Shown piece after piece: positions 36,122 through 46,003 of a stretch of DNA of 64,000 nt; position 1 is the stretch's first letter, and each line of letters starts with the position of its first letter. Both the position numbers and the translations under genes were made by a program. Source of the DNA: Nocardioides okcheonensis (GTDB taxonomy: Bacteria > Actinomycetota > Actinomycetes > Propionibacteriales > Nocardioidaceae); the NCBI RefSeq assembly GCF_020991065.1, contig NZ_CP087710.1, positions 2,294,001 to 2,358,000 of the forward strand. Reading direction: 5' to 3'. The notes beneath the pieces are model-generated. The model was not told where the DNA came from and did not search any database. It worked only from the letters and a program-made list of their open reading frames with translations.

Positions 36122-37432
36122 TCACCGGCTCCAGTCGACCGCGCGGTGGGCCTCCAGCAGCCGGGCGCCGCGCACCGGGTCGTGCTGGGCGACCCACACG
36201 ATCCGGCCGCGGAGGTGGTCCTCGAAGGCGACCACGCCCGCGCGGTTCTGCGTGCTCGGGCCGAAGCGGGCGCAGTTGTGCAGGATCGCGCGCAGCAGGT
36301 CGACCTCCTCCCGGGCGACGCGCGGCGCGTCGTTGACCACGAGCCCGGCGAGCCGCTGGCGCCCGGCCCGGGGCATGACGCCGGTCTTGCGCGGGTTGAG
36401 CCGGAAGCCCTCGTCGCGCACGACCACCTCGACCGCGTCGAGCAGCCGCGACGTCCCCGTGCCCCAGCCCCGCTCTCCCGAGAAGGCCAGGTCGTCGGCG
36501 TAGCGGGTGTAGCGGCCACCCCACGAGCGCGCCAGCGCCGTGAGCCGTACGTCGAGGCCGAACGCCGCGAGGTTGGCCATCGCCGGCGACGTCGGGGCTC
36601 CCTGGGGCAGGTGGGGGGCCGCGAGCCTCCGGCCGAGCCGCCAGTGGGCGTCGAGCAGCGAGTCGTCGGCGGGCCGCGGGACCGACCGCCAGGCCGCGCG
36701 CGGCAGCACGGTGGTCACCAGCCCGGCCAGGGCGTGCGCGACGGGCTCGGGATAGCCGGCGGAGCGCCAGATGCCGTAGACCCGCGAGACCGTCACGCTC
36801 GCGAAGAACGCCTCGAGGTCCAGGCGCAGGACCACGCTGCGTCCGGCGTGGGGCGCGGCGTACGACCGCACGGACCCGCCGGGGCGGAAGCCGCGGGCCG
36901 CGTCGTGGGGTGGGATCCGGCCGGCCAGCTCGCGCAGCAGCCGACGCTGGAGGGCCTTGAGGCGCGGCTTCGGCGCCTCGAGGACCCGGATCGCGCCGCT
37001 GGGAGCCGGGCGGTGGCTGATCCGGTAGTGCTGCAGGGGCACGGCGGACGCGTCGCGGGCGAGCCTGCGGGGGTCGGAGAACCAGTCGAGCTCGGTCGCG
37101 GTCAGGCCGAGGAAGCCGGCGAGGTCGGCGAGGGTGTCGAGCTCCGGCAGCCGCCAGCGGTTCGCCACCATCCGGGTCTGCGCGACCGGCTGGGCCAGAG
37201 GCGCGGCCGCCCCGGCGCGGGCGGCGGCGGGGCGCGACGCGACGTTGGTCGCCAGCTCACGGGGCCGGTCGAGCGGCGGGCGGGGGTAGAGCGCGAGGGT
37301 CTGGCGCGCCAGCGGGCGCAGCCACGCGGGGCGTCGTCCCAGCAGGCCGGCACCGCTCGCCACCAGCCCCGGCTCGGTCCACTCCCCGCCCAGGAAGGCG
37401 GCCGCGAGGGCGCGCGCGAGGTCGGGACTCAC
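36122..37432 (-). CDS. Retron-type reverse transcriptase
   Basis: A 436-residue RNA-directed DNA polymerase. Catalytic parts in order: LRLDLEAFFASV with the first aspartate (D205), LPQGAPTSPAMANL (275-288), and YADD (311-314), then LNPRKTG (345-351). The retron-lineage marks are present in altered form: YAAPH (191-195) where retrons have NAxxH, and LAG (361-363, in RLAGLVVN) where they have VTG, followed by RAILHNC. A 90-residue N-terminal extension precedes the polymerase. There is no maturase or integrase domain. The GTG at 37432 is chosen because the frame above it is not protein-like and an inverted repeat fills that space. Confidence 0.9.
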   Translation of the reverse strand: MSPDLARALAAAFLGGEWTEPGLVASGAGLLGRRPAWLRPLARQTLALYPRPPLDRPRELATNVASRPAAARAGAAAPLAQPVAQTRMVANRWRLPELDTLADLAGFLGLTATELDWFSDPRRLARDASAVPLQHYRISHRPAPSGAIRVLEAPKPRLKALQRRLLRELAGRIPPHDAARGFRPGGSVRSYAAPHAGRSVVLRLDLEAFFASVTVSRVYGIWRSAGYPEPVAHALAGLVTTVLPRAAWRSVPRPADDSLLDAHWRLGRRLAAPHLPQGAPTSPAMANLAAFGLDVRLTALARSWGGRYTRYADDLAFSGERGWGTGTSRLLDAVEVVVRDEGFRLNPRKTGVMPRAGRQRLAGLVVNDAPRVAREEVDLLRAILHNCARFGPSTQNRAGVVAFEDHLRGRIVWVAQHDPVRGARLLEAHRAVDWSR

Positions 37433-37458
37433 GAGCGGGCCGGGACCGACCCGGCGAG

Positions 37459-37629
37459 GTGCGGCAGCGCGCCTCGACCTGTCCCGTCGTGCGCGCGATC
37501 TCCTGCAGCGAAGCGCAGCGCGTCGCGCGCGGTGCTGAGCCCGGACGTACCGGTGGTCCCCGGGGTAGCCCCGGGGAGGCCGACCGATGACGCGCACCGG
37601 TCCGCCGTCTCGAGCTCGCGCTGCCGCAC
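37459..37629 (-). ncRNA. Candidate retron msr-msd non-coding RNA
   Basis: This 171-base segment upstream of the RT gene is bounded by arms 37617-37629 and 37459-37471 that pair perfectly over 13 bp, with a further TCGAG/CTCGA pair (37609-37613, 37473-37477). Read on the minus strand, an AGC follows the first arm, as in retron RNAs that carry the branching G. Inside are a 9-bp hairpin with a 3-base loop (37557-37577) and an 8-bp hairpin whose arms are 37523-37530 and 37491-37498. The RT start lies 26 bases after the second arm. Inferred by layout; not folded with software. A 66-codon frame also crosses it (see rejected items). Confidence 0.6.
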
Positions 37630-37635
37630 GCGGGA

Positions 37636-37641
37636 ACCCTA
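37636..37641 (-). promoter_or_regulatory. -10 element (TAGGGT) for the candidate retron RNA
   Basis: On the minus strand TAGGGT is followed by 6 bases and then G at 37629, the first base of the inverted repeat arm. The same hexamer-to-start spacing is found before presumed leaderless genes in this window, so transcription can be expected to start exactly at the RNA's first base. No clear -35 box is seen. Confidence 0.45.
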
Positions 37642-37673
37642 GCCGCCGGGTCCGACCGCGGTCCGCTGGCGCG

Positions 37674-38090
37674 TCAGCGTCCCCGGCGCCAGACCACCAT
37701 CGACTGGCCGACCGCTTGGTGCAGGACCGGCAGCTTGTTGGCCGTCTGGCCGGGGGCCGAACGGGCGGCCAGCAGGCGGCGCAGGGCGTCGACCTCTGCG
37801 ACCAGCTCGTCGTTGCGCGCCCGGAGCGCGTCGACCTGGTGCTCCAGCGCCATGATCCGGCGCACGCCCTCGATGCCGATGCCGGAGCTGGTGAGGTCGG
37901 CGATCTCGCGCAGCCGCTCGAGGTCGCGGTGGGAGTAGCGCCGACCGCCACCGCCGGTGCGGCCCGGGGCGATCAGCCCCATCCGCTCGTAGGCGCGCAG
38001 GGTCTGCGGGTGCAGGCCGGTGAGCTCGGCCGCCACGCTGATGACGAACACGGCGGCGTCGGGGTCCGGGGTGAACGGCGTCGACGTCAT
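37674..38090 (-). CDS. hspR: MerR-family heat shock repressor HspR
   Basis: A 138-residue repressor. The MerR-type helix-turn-helix reads VFVISVAAELTGLHPQTLRAYERMGLIAP, followed by the wing GGGRRYSHRDLERLREIADL and a coiled coil (about residues 80-112) for dimerisation. In Streptomyces, HspR binds HAIR sites and needs DnaK as co-repressor. It is the last gene of the dnaK operon, 10 bases after dnaJ. HAIR repeats stand upstream of dnaK and clpB in this window, so both are expected targets, including its own operon. Confidence 0.95.
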   Translation of the reverse strand: MTSTPFTPDPDAAVFVISVAAELTGLHPQTLRAYERMGLIAPGRTGGGGRRYSHRDLERLREIADLTSSGIGIEGVRRIMALEHQVDALRARNDELVAEVDALRRLLAARSAPGQTANKLPVLHQAVGQSMVVWRRGR

Positions 38091-38100
38091 CGGCTCGTCC

Positions 38101-39279
38101 TCACGCCTCGAAGAGACCGCTGCGCAGCGGCTTGCCGGCCATCGCCGCCCGGTAGGCCTCGACGGCCTCCCGTGCGGTCGGGTCGAGCTGGGCCGGGACC
38201 TGCACCTCGACGGTCGCCAGCAGGTCGCCCTTGCTGCCGTCGCGGCGGGTCGCGCCCTTGCCGCGCACCCGGAACGTACGCCCGTTGGGCGTCCCCGGCG
38301 GTAGCCGGAGCGTGACCGGTGCGCCGCCGAGCGTCGGGATCTTCACCTCGCCGCCGAGCGCGGCCTCGTCGAAGGAGACCGGCACCTCGAGGGTGAGGTT
38401 GTCGCCGGAGCGGCCGAAGACGCGGTGCGGGGTGACCTTGACGGTGACGAAGAGGTCACCGGCCGGCCCGCCGCCCTCGCCGGCGCCGCCCTTGCCCCTC
38501 AGCCGGATCCGGGCGCCGTCCTTCACCCCGGCCGGGATCCGGGCCTGGATGGTGCGCGCCGAGGTGCCGCGCCCGCTGCCGTGGCAGGTCGGGCACGCCT
38601 CGTCGTAGACCAGCTGGCGACCACCGCAGCCGGGGCAGGTCTCGTTGATCGAGAACGCGCCACCGCTGCCGGCGACGACGAAGCCGGCGCCCTCGCACTG
38701 CGGGCAGACGTGGGGCCTCGTGCCCGGCTTGCCCCCGGTGCCCTGGCACGTCGGGCAGGGAGCGTCGGAGGTCAGCCGGAGCGAGACCGTGACGCCGTCG
38801 AGGGCGTCGGTGAAGCCGATCGTCGCGGTGCTCTCCACGTCGGGGCCGCGGCGCGCGCGGGACTGGGTCCGCGCGCGGCCGCCACCGCCGCCGAAGAGGT
38901 CGCCGAACATGTCGCCGAGCCCGCCACCGCCGCCGCCCCGCTCGCGGAGCAGGTCGTCGAGGTTGAAGCCGCCCCCGCCGAAACCGCCGCCGGTGCCGCC
39001 GCCCATGCCGGGGCCGAAGCCCCCGCGCGACTGCAGCGTTCGGAACTCGTCGTACTTGGCCCGCTTGGCCTCGTCGCCGATGACGTCGTAGGCCTCGGCG
39101 ACCGCCTTGAACCGGTCGTGCTTGGCGTTGTCACCCGGGTTGGAGTCGGGGTGGTTCTCCCGCGCCAGCTTGCGGTAGGCCTTCTTGATGTCGGCCGCGC
39201 TGGCACCCTGCGTGACGCCGAGGACCTGGTAGAAGTCCTTGGTCGCCCAGTCGTTGCGGAAGCCGTCGGTGTCTGCCAC
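38101..39279 (-). CDS. dnaJ: Co-chaperone DnaJ
   Basis: A 392-residue Hsp40 that delivers unfolded protein to DnaK and triggers its ATPase. The J domain holds HPD (within ENHPDSNPGDN), a Gly/Phe-rich linker follows (GFGPGMGGGTGG), then the zinc domain with four CxxCxGxG repeats (about residues 175-235), then the substrate-binding domain. The GTG at 39279 has GAGGAGG 7 bases upstream. It lies between grpE and hspR in the heat shock operon. Confidence 0.96.
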   Translation of the reverse strand: MADTDGFRNDWATKDFYQVLGVTQGASAADIKKAYRKLARENHPDSNPGDNAKHDRFKAVAEAYDVIGDEAKRAKYDEFRTLQSRGGFGPGMGGGTGGGFGGGGFNLDDLLRERGGGGGGLGDMFGDLFGGGGGRARTQSRARRGPDVESTATIGFTDALDGVTVSLRLTSDAPCPTCQGTGGKPGTRPHVCPQCEGAGFVVAGSGGAFSINETCPGCGGRQLVYDEACPTCHGSGRGTSARTIQARIPAGVKDGARIRLRGKGGAGEGGGPAGDLFVTVKVTPHRVFGRSGDNLTLEVPVSFDEAALGGEVKIPTLGGAPVTLRLPPGTPNGRTFRVRGKGATRRDGSKGDLLATVEVQVPAQLDPTAREAVEAYRAAMAGKPLRSGLFEA

Positions 39280-39312
39280 GGGTGAACCTCCTCTCCGTCG
39301 GTGGGTGGTCGG

Positions 39313-39962
39313 TCAGGCGTCGGCGGGGTCGACGACCAGCACCTGGGCGGCACGCACCACCCGGTCACCGATCTTGTAGCCCGCCTTGGCGATGTGCTTG
39401 CAGGTCGGCACGGTCACGTCGGCGTCGGTGCCGAGGTGGCTCAGGGCCTCGTGCAGGTTGGGGTCGAACGCGTCGCCGGGGGTCCCGAAACGGGTGAGGC
39501 CGAGGTTGGCCACCACGCCCTCGAGCTGGTCGGCGACAGCCTTGAAGCCGCCCTCGACCTCACCGTGCTCGCGGGCCCGGTCGATGGTGTCGAGCACCTC
39601 GATGATCGGCGCGAGCACCCGGAAGGTGGCGTTCTCGGCCACCACCTGGCGGTCGCGGTCGACGCGCTTGCGGTAGTTGGCGTACTCGGCCTGGAGCCGC
39701 TGCAGGTCGGCGGTGCGCTCGGCGAGCTGCACCTCCGCGGACGCGGCGACCTGCTCGGTCTCCGCGACGTCCTGCGGCTCGAGCGGGCCGCCCTCCTCCA
39801 GCCAGTTGTCCACGCCGCTGATCTCCTCGGCGTGGTCGTCGGGCGTGGCGTCGGCGTCCGGCTGGCCGGCCGGGGCCGAGGCGCCCTCCACGGGCGCCTC
39901 GACCTCGGTCTCGTTGGCCATCTCGCCGGCCGCGTCCCCGAAGGACTCGCTGCCGGGGCTGG

Positions 39963-39966
<4 letters not shown>
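39313..39966 (-). CDS. grpE: Nucleotide exchange factor GrpE
   Basis: A 217-residue protein that releases ADP from DnaK. An acidic, disordered first 65 residues precede a long helix ([27 protein letters not shown]) and a C-terminal beta domain with [10 protein letters not shown] and [16 protein letters not shown], the GrpE signature. The GTG start overlaps the dnaK stop by four bases (GTGA), so the two are translationally coupled, and dnaJ follows. Confidence 0.95.
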
Positions 39967-41825
<1,859 letters not shown>

Positions 41826-41937
41826 GTGTCTACCTCCTGCTGCGCCCCGGTGGATCCGGGGTCGATGTCTGGGGAACGGGTGCGGGGCACCCGCCGATGA
41901 GACCCATCCTGACGACTGTCGTCCGATCTGGCAAAAC

Positions 41938-41960
41938 AGTTGAGTCGATCTGGCTCAACT
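41938..41960. promoter_or_regulatory. HAIR operator upstream of dnaK (HspR site)
   Basis: AGTTGAG (41938-41944), 9 bases, CTCAACT (41954-41960): a perfect inverted repeat with the same core and spacer length as the one before clpB; the spacers even share their first six bases (TCGATC/TCGATT). HspR would bind here to repress its own operon. Confidence 0.9.
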
Positions 41961-42082
41961 CTCATCACTGGGTTCAACGCATGGCGGCGCGGGATGTTCC
42001 CACCGGGGCCGGGTATTTCTCCCGCAGTGCCCACGGCCCCCCGTTCCGGTCCCCGCCGCGTCCTCGGACGCCGGGGCAGGGG

Positions 42083-42868
42083 TCAGCGGGTCCAGACGTA
42101 CGGCGTGGTGGTGGTGACGGCGACGAGGCCCGAGCGCTCGAGGATCGGGCGCGACATGTCGGTGCAGTCGGAGTGGATCAGGCGGATCCCCCGCTCGAGG
42201 GCGGAGCGGGCGCGGGCGGCGACGAGGGCGCGGTAGATGCCGCGGCCGCGGAGCTCCGGCAGCGTCGAGCCGCCCCAGATGCCGGCGAAGGCGGTGCCGA
42301 CGACCGGGGTGAGCCGCCCGCCGCTGACGACCCGGCCGTCGACCTCGGCGATCCAGAGCTCCGAGCTGCCGGCCTCCAGCTCGGCCAGCGACGAGTCCAC
42401 CGACGGCCCCCGTCCGGTGCCGAACACCGACTCCTGCGCCTCGAGCATCCGCGCCACGTCGGCCGCGGCACCCGGGCCGGGCTCGATGCGGCGTACGACG
42501 ACGCCGGGCGGCACCTCGACGTCGACCGCGAGCAGCGCGGCCTCGCCGACCATCACCGTCTCGCGCGGCTCGGGGACCAGGCCGTGGGCCTCTAGCCGCT
42601 CGCCGAGGTCGGCGGGCAGGTCGTGGCCGCGCGTCTTCCACTCGAACGACGCCACGTCCGTGTCGTCGCGGAAGTGCGCGACGGTGGCCTCGACGAGGGA
42701 GTCGACGGCGTCGCCCTCGGCCCCGCCGAGGTCGCGGTAGGTGACGAACCCGCCGTGGTCGAAGACCGCCCACAGCAGGGGGCCGTGCTCGCGCACGTCG
42801 TCGGCGCGGCCGATCTCGCCCTCGCGCCGGAGCTGCTCGTCGTAGGCCGCCAGCAGGTCGCTCGTCAT
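42083..42868 (-). CDS. GNAT-family N-acetyltransferase (C-terminal domain)
   Basis: A 261-residue protein. The first 125 residues form an extra domain I do not recognise. The second half is a GNAT domain with IAEVDGRVVSGGRLTPV and the acetyl-CoA loop LRGRGIYRALVAARAR, then SDCTDMSRPILERSGLVAV. The acceptor substrate is unknown. The ATG at 42868 has TACGCT 6 nt before it, matching the leaderless pattern seen at other starts in this window. Confidence 0.85.
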   Translation of the reverse strand: MTSDLLAAYDEQLRREGEIGRADDVREHGPLLWAVFDHGGFVTYRDLGGAEGDAVDSLVEATVAHFRDDTDVASFEWKTRGHDLPADLGERLEAHGLVPEPRETVMVGEAALLAVDVEVPPGVVVRRIEPGPGAAADVARMLEAQESVFGTGRGPSVDSSLAELEAGSSELWIAEVDGRVVSGGRLTPVVGTAFAGIWGGSTLPELRGRGIYRALVAARARSALERGIRLIHSDCTDMSRPILERSGLVAVTTTTPYVWTR

Positions 42869-42988
42869 GCCGCGAGCGTAGGGCGGCGGAGCGTCCCGGC
42901 GCGCGCCGATCCGGCCCGCACCCGATGTCGGGGAAATCTCAGGGTCGATCCGGTGACCAGGAGGCGTCCGGCACCCCACAATTGACCC

Positions 42989-43699
42989 GTGCTCCATCGG
43001 GGGAACCTGCGCCGGGTCGTCGGCGCCTCAGTCGTCACCGTGGTGCTCGCTGCCCTCATGGCCTTCTACGTCGCCGACACGGCCGACGCCGGCCAGACCC
43101 GCTGCCGCGACCACCGCTCCGACTCGCGCGCCCGCGCCGCGATCGTCACCGGCACCGGCGCGCCCGTGCTCGTCATCGGCGACTCGTGGTCGGTCGGCCT
43201 CGGCCAGGACGACCTCGCGCGCTCGTGGCCCGCCCGTCTCGAGGGTGAGGTGCACGTGGCCGGCTTCTCCGGCTCCGGGTTCAGCGCCCGCGCGAGCACG
43301 TGCGGCGCCGTGTCGTTCCACGACCGCGCCCCCACCGCCCTCGGCGTCCGCCCGTCGCTGGTGGTGGTCGAGGGCGGGCTCAACGACTTCGACCAGTCGC
43401 CGGCCGCGATCGAGGCGGGCTTCCGTGCCCTCATGGCCGACCTGGCCGGTCAGCACGTCGTGGTCGTCGGCCCGGCCAGCGCACCCGCGCGGGCCACGGC
43501 GGTGCCCCGGGTCGACGGGCTGCTGGCGGGCCTGAGCGGCGAGTACGGCGTGCCGTATGTCCAGACCAGTGACCTCGCCCTGGACTACCTCGACGACGAC
43601 CTCCACCTGACCGCCGACGGCCACGTGGAGTTCGGCGACGCCGTCGCCGACCGAATCGCCGCCGCGACGCCCGCGCGGCCAGCGGTTCTCCTCGACTGA
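42989..43699 (+). CDS. Secreted or membrane-anchored SGNH/GDSL hydrolase
   Basis: A 236-residue esterase-like protein. An N-terminal hydrophobic helix (about residues 10-32) is a signal or anchor. The SGNH blocks are VLVIGDSWSVGLG with the nucleophilic serine, the Gly of AGFSGSGFSA, GGLNDF with the Asn, and DDLHLTADGH with the catalytic Asp and His. It would hydrolyse an ester outside the membrane; candidates are cell-wall or lipid acetyl groups. GTG at 42989 is the likely start. Confidence 0.85.
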   Translation: MLHRGNLRRVVGASVVTVVLAALMAFYVADTADAGQTRCRDHRSDSRARAAIVTGTGAPVLVIGDSWSVGLGQDDLARSWPARLEGEVHVAGFSGSGFSARASTCGAVSFHDRAPTALGVRPSLVVVEGGLNDFDQSPAAIEAGFRALMADLAGQHVVVVGPASAPARATAVPRVDGLLAGLSGEYGVPYVQTSDLALDYLDDDLHLTADGHVEFGDAVADRIAAATPARPAVLLD

Positions 43700-43899
43700 C
43701 CCCTCACTGCGACGGATTCCTGCCGAATGGCCGGATACCGGACGTCCGGCCTCGGGTCGTGCATGTTCTCGCGTTGCACGAACCTGCAGATCGTCGTCCA
43801 TTGACGCCGGATCCGCCGATTGCGAACTTGTGCACTGGTCTGCATCACCCAATCCATCCTCGGTGCCCGTCGGGCCCGAACTCATGATTGGACAACCCA

Positions 43900-45918
43900 G
43901 TGAAAAATCCCCGTCTGGCCGTCCTGGCCGGTCTCGCAGCGACCGCGGTCGCCGCGTCCTTCCTGGCACCGACCGCCACCCCGGCCGATGCCGCCCCCTC
44001 GGTGGCCAACCCCCGCCTCGAGGCCCAGCAGGCGGCCAGCGCCTGGGTGAAGGGCCACGACGGCGCGCTCGAGCGCGCGTCGCAGGACTCCTTCGTGCGC
44101 AGCAACACCTACGCCGGTGACAACGGCATCTACTCGGTGGCCTACGAGCGGACCCACGAGGGCCTGCGCGTGGTCGGTGGCGACTTCGTCGTGCTGGCCG
44201 ACTCCGACGGGCAGGTCGTCGGGACCTCGGTGGCGCAGGAGACCCCGGTCCAGATCGCCAGCACCACCCCGAGGATCAGCACCGCCCGCGCCACCGCCGC
44301 CGCGCAGAAGCTCGCCGACGCGGGTGCGGAGATCTCCTCGCCGGAGCTCGTCATCTGGCACCGCGAGGCCGGCACCAAGCTGGCCTACGAGGTCGAGGTG
44401 CGCGGCACCCACGACGGCGAGGTGTCCTGGCAGCGCGCGTGGGTCGACGCGATGACCGGCAAGGTGCTGGAGTCGCGCGAGCAGATCGCCCACGGCACGG
44501 GCACCGCGGCGTACTCCGGTCCCAACCCGCTCCCCATCGCGACGAGCGGCTCGGGCAGCAGCTTCAGCATGACCGACCCGACGGCGACCACCCTGAGGTG
44601 CCAGGACGCCGCGAACAACACCACGTTCACCGGGACCGACGACGCGTGGGGCAACGGCGTCGCGACCAACCGCGAGACCGGCTGCGTCGACGCGCTCTAC
44701 GCCGCGCAGCAGATGAAGTCGATGATGTCGTCCTGGCTCGGCCGCAACGGCATGAACGGCACCGGCGGCTGGGTGCCGATCCGGGTCGGGCTCAACGACA
44801 TCAACGCCTACTACGACGGCACGCAGGTCCAGATCGGCAAGAACCAGGCCGGCGCCTGGATCGCCTCGATGGACGTGGTGGCCCACGAGTTCGGCCACGG
44901 TGTCGACGACAAGACCCCCGGCGGCATCTCCGGCGGCGGCACGCAGGAGTTCATCGGCGACGCCCTCGCCACCGCGACGGAGTACTTCGACAACCAGTCC
45001 GCGTCCTACGACGGTCCCGACCACACCATCGGCGAGGAGGTGAACCTCGTCGGCCAGGGGCCGATCCGTGACGGCTCGAACCCGGGCAACGTCGGCGACC
45101 CGTCGTGCTACACCAGCTCGATCCCGACCGCGGAGGTGCACGCGGCCGCCGGTCCCGGCGACCACTGGTTCTACCTGCTCTCGCGCGGCGGCGTGTCGAA
45201 GTGCGACGGCACGAGCGTCACCGGCATCGGCGAGCAGGCGGCCATCAAGGTCCTCTACAACGCGATGCTGATGAAGACCTCGTCGTCGAACTACCTGAAG
45301 TACCGCACGTGGACGCTCACCGCGGCCAAGAACCTGGACAGCACCTGCGCCCAGTTCAACGCCGTCAAGAACGCCTGGGACGCCGTCAACGTCCCCGCCC
45401 AGACCGGCGACCCGACCTGCGGTGGCACCACGACGCCGCCCACCACTCCCCCGCCCACCGGCGGCAACCTGCTGGGCAACCCGGGCTTCGAGTCCGGCGC
45501 GACCGTCTGGACCGGCACCGCCGGCCCGATCACCAACAACACCGGCCGTGCGGCCCGCACCGGCTCGTGGAAGCTGTGGCTCGGTGGCAACGGCACCGCC
45601 GGCACCGAGACCGTCAACCAGTCGGTCACGATCCCGGCCAGCGCGACCGCGGCGACGCTGTCGTACTACATCCGCACCGACACCGCCGAGAGCGGCACGA
45701 CGGCCTACGACACCATGCGGGTCCAGGTCGTCGACGGCGCCACGGTGACGACGCTCAGGACCTTCAGCAACGTCGGCACCAACGCGACCTACACGCAGTT
45801 CAGCAGCTCGCTGCTGGCCTACAAGGGGAAGACGGTGACCATCCGGTTCACCGCCACCGAGGACTCCTCGCTCCAGACCAGCTTCGTGGTCGACGACACC
45901 GCGCTGAACGTCTCCTGA
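43900..45918 (+). CDS. Secreted M4-family (thermolysin-like) metalloprotease
   Basis: A 672-residue exported protease. A signal peptide (to about residue 35), then an FTP/PepSY-type propeptide (QASAWVKGHDG... VSWQRAWVDAMTGKVLESRE). The catalytic domain has ASMDVVAHEFGHGVDD with zinc ligands H329 and H333 and base E330, and the third ligand Glu in GGTQEFIGDALAT. A Thr/Pro linker leads to a C-terminal domain of about 150 residues (NLLGNPGFESGATVW) shared with the next gene. GTG at 43900 starts a normal signal peptide (MKNPRLAVLAG). It digests protein outside the cell. Confidence 0.93.
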   Translation: MKNPRLAVLAGLAATAVAASFLAPTATPADAAPSVANPRLEAQQAASAWVKGHDGALERASQDSFVRSNTYAGDNGIYSVAYERTHEGLRVVGGDFVVLADSDGQVVGTSVAQETPVQIASTTPRISTARATAAAQKLADAGAEISSPELVIWHREAGTKLAYEVEVRGTHDGEVSWQRAWVDAMTGKVLESREQIAHGTGTAAYSGPNPLPIATSGSGSSFSMTDPTATTLRCQDAANNTTFTGTDDAWGNGVATNRETGCVDALYAAQQMKSMMSSWLGRNGMNGTGGWVPIRVGLNDINAYYDGTQVQIGKNQAGAWIASMDVVAHEFGHGVDDKTPGGISGGGTQEFIGDALATATEYFDNQSASYDGPDHTIGEEVNLVGQGPIRDGSNPGNVGDPSCYTSSIPTAEVHAAAGPGDHWFYLLSRGGVSKCDGTSVTGIGEQAAIKVLYNAMLMKTSSSNYLKYRTWTLTAAKNLDSTCAQFNAVKNAWDAVNVPAQTGDPTCGGTTTPPTTPPPTGGNLLGNPGFESGATVWTGTAGPITNNTGRAARTGSWKLWLGGNGTAGTETVNQSVTIPASATAATLSYYIRTDTAESGTTAYDTMRVQVVDGATVTTLRTFSNVGTNATYTQFSSSLLAYKGKTVTIRFTATEDSSLQTSFVVDDTALNVS

Positions 45919-45933
45919 CGTCTCGTCGCTCCT

Positions 45934-45968
45934 GACGGGGCGGGGCAGCGATGCTGCCCCGCCCCGTC
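45934..45968. terminator. Perfect hairpin terminator (16-bp stem)
   Basis: Arms 45934-45949 and 45953-45968 pair exactly with a 3-base loop. It lies 15 bases after the M4 protease stop and before the M28 peptidase gene, so the two may be separate transcripts or the hairpin may reduce read-through. Confidence 0.75.
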
Positions 45969-46003
45969 CCCGTTCCCGCACCACCGACCCACGGGAGATC
46001 CCC

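Noticed and set aside
37429..37629. A 66-codon frame that begins at the predicted RNA start and whose stop overlaps the RT's GTG.
   Set aside because: Nine of 66 codons end in A or T, more than in neighbouring genes, and the product has no hydrophobic core, motif or likeness to a known protein. The inverted repeat explains the segment better. It stays an open alternative.
37433..37951. Longer start for the RT gene, since the frame is open up to 37951.
   Set aside because: The added residues are a low-complexity Arg/Ala stretch and would run through hspR and the inverted repeat.
43801..43829. TTGACG and GAACTT 17 bases apart upstream of the M4 protease.
   Set aside because: The -10 match is poor; not listed as a promoter.
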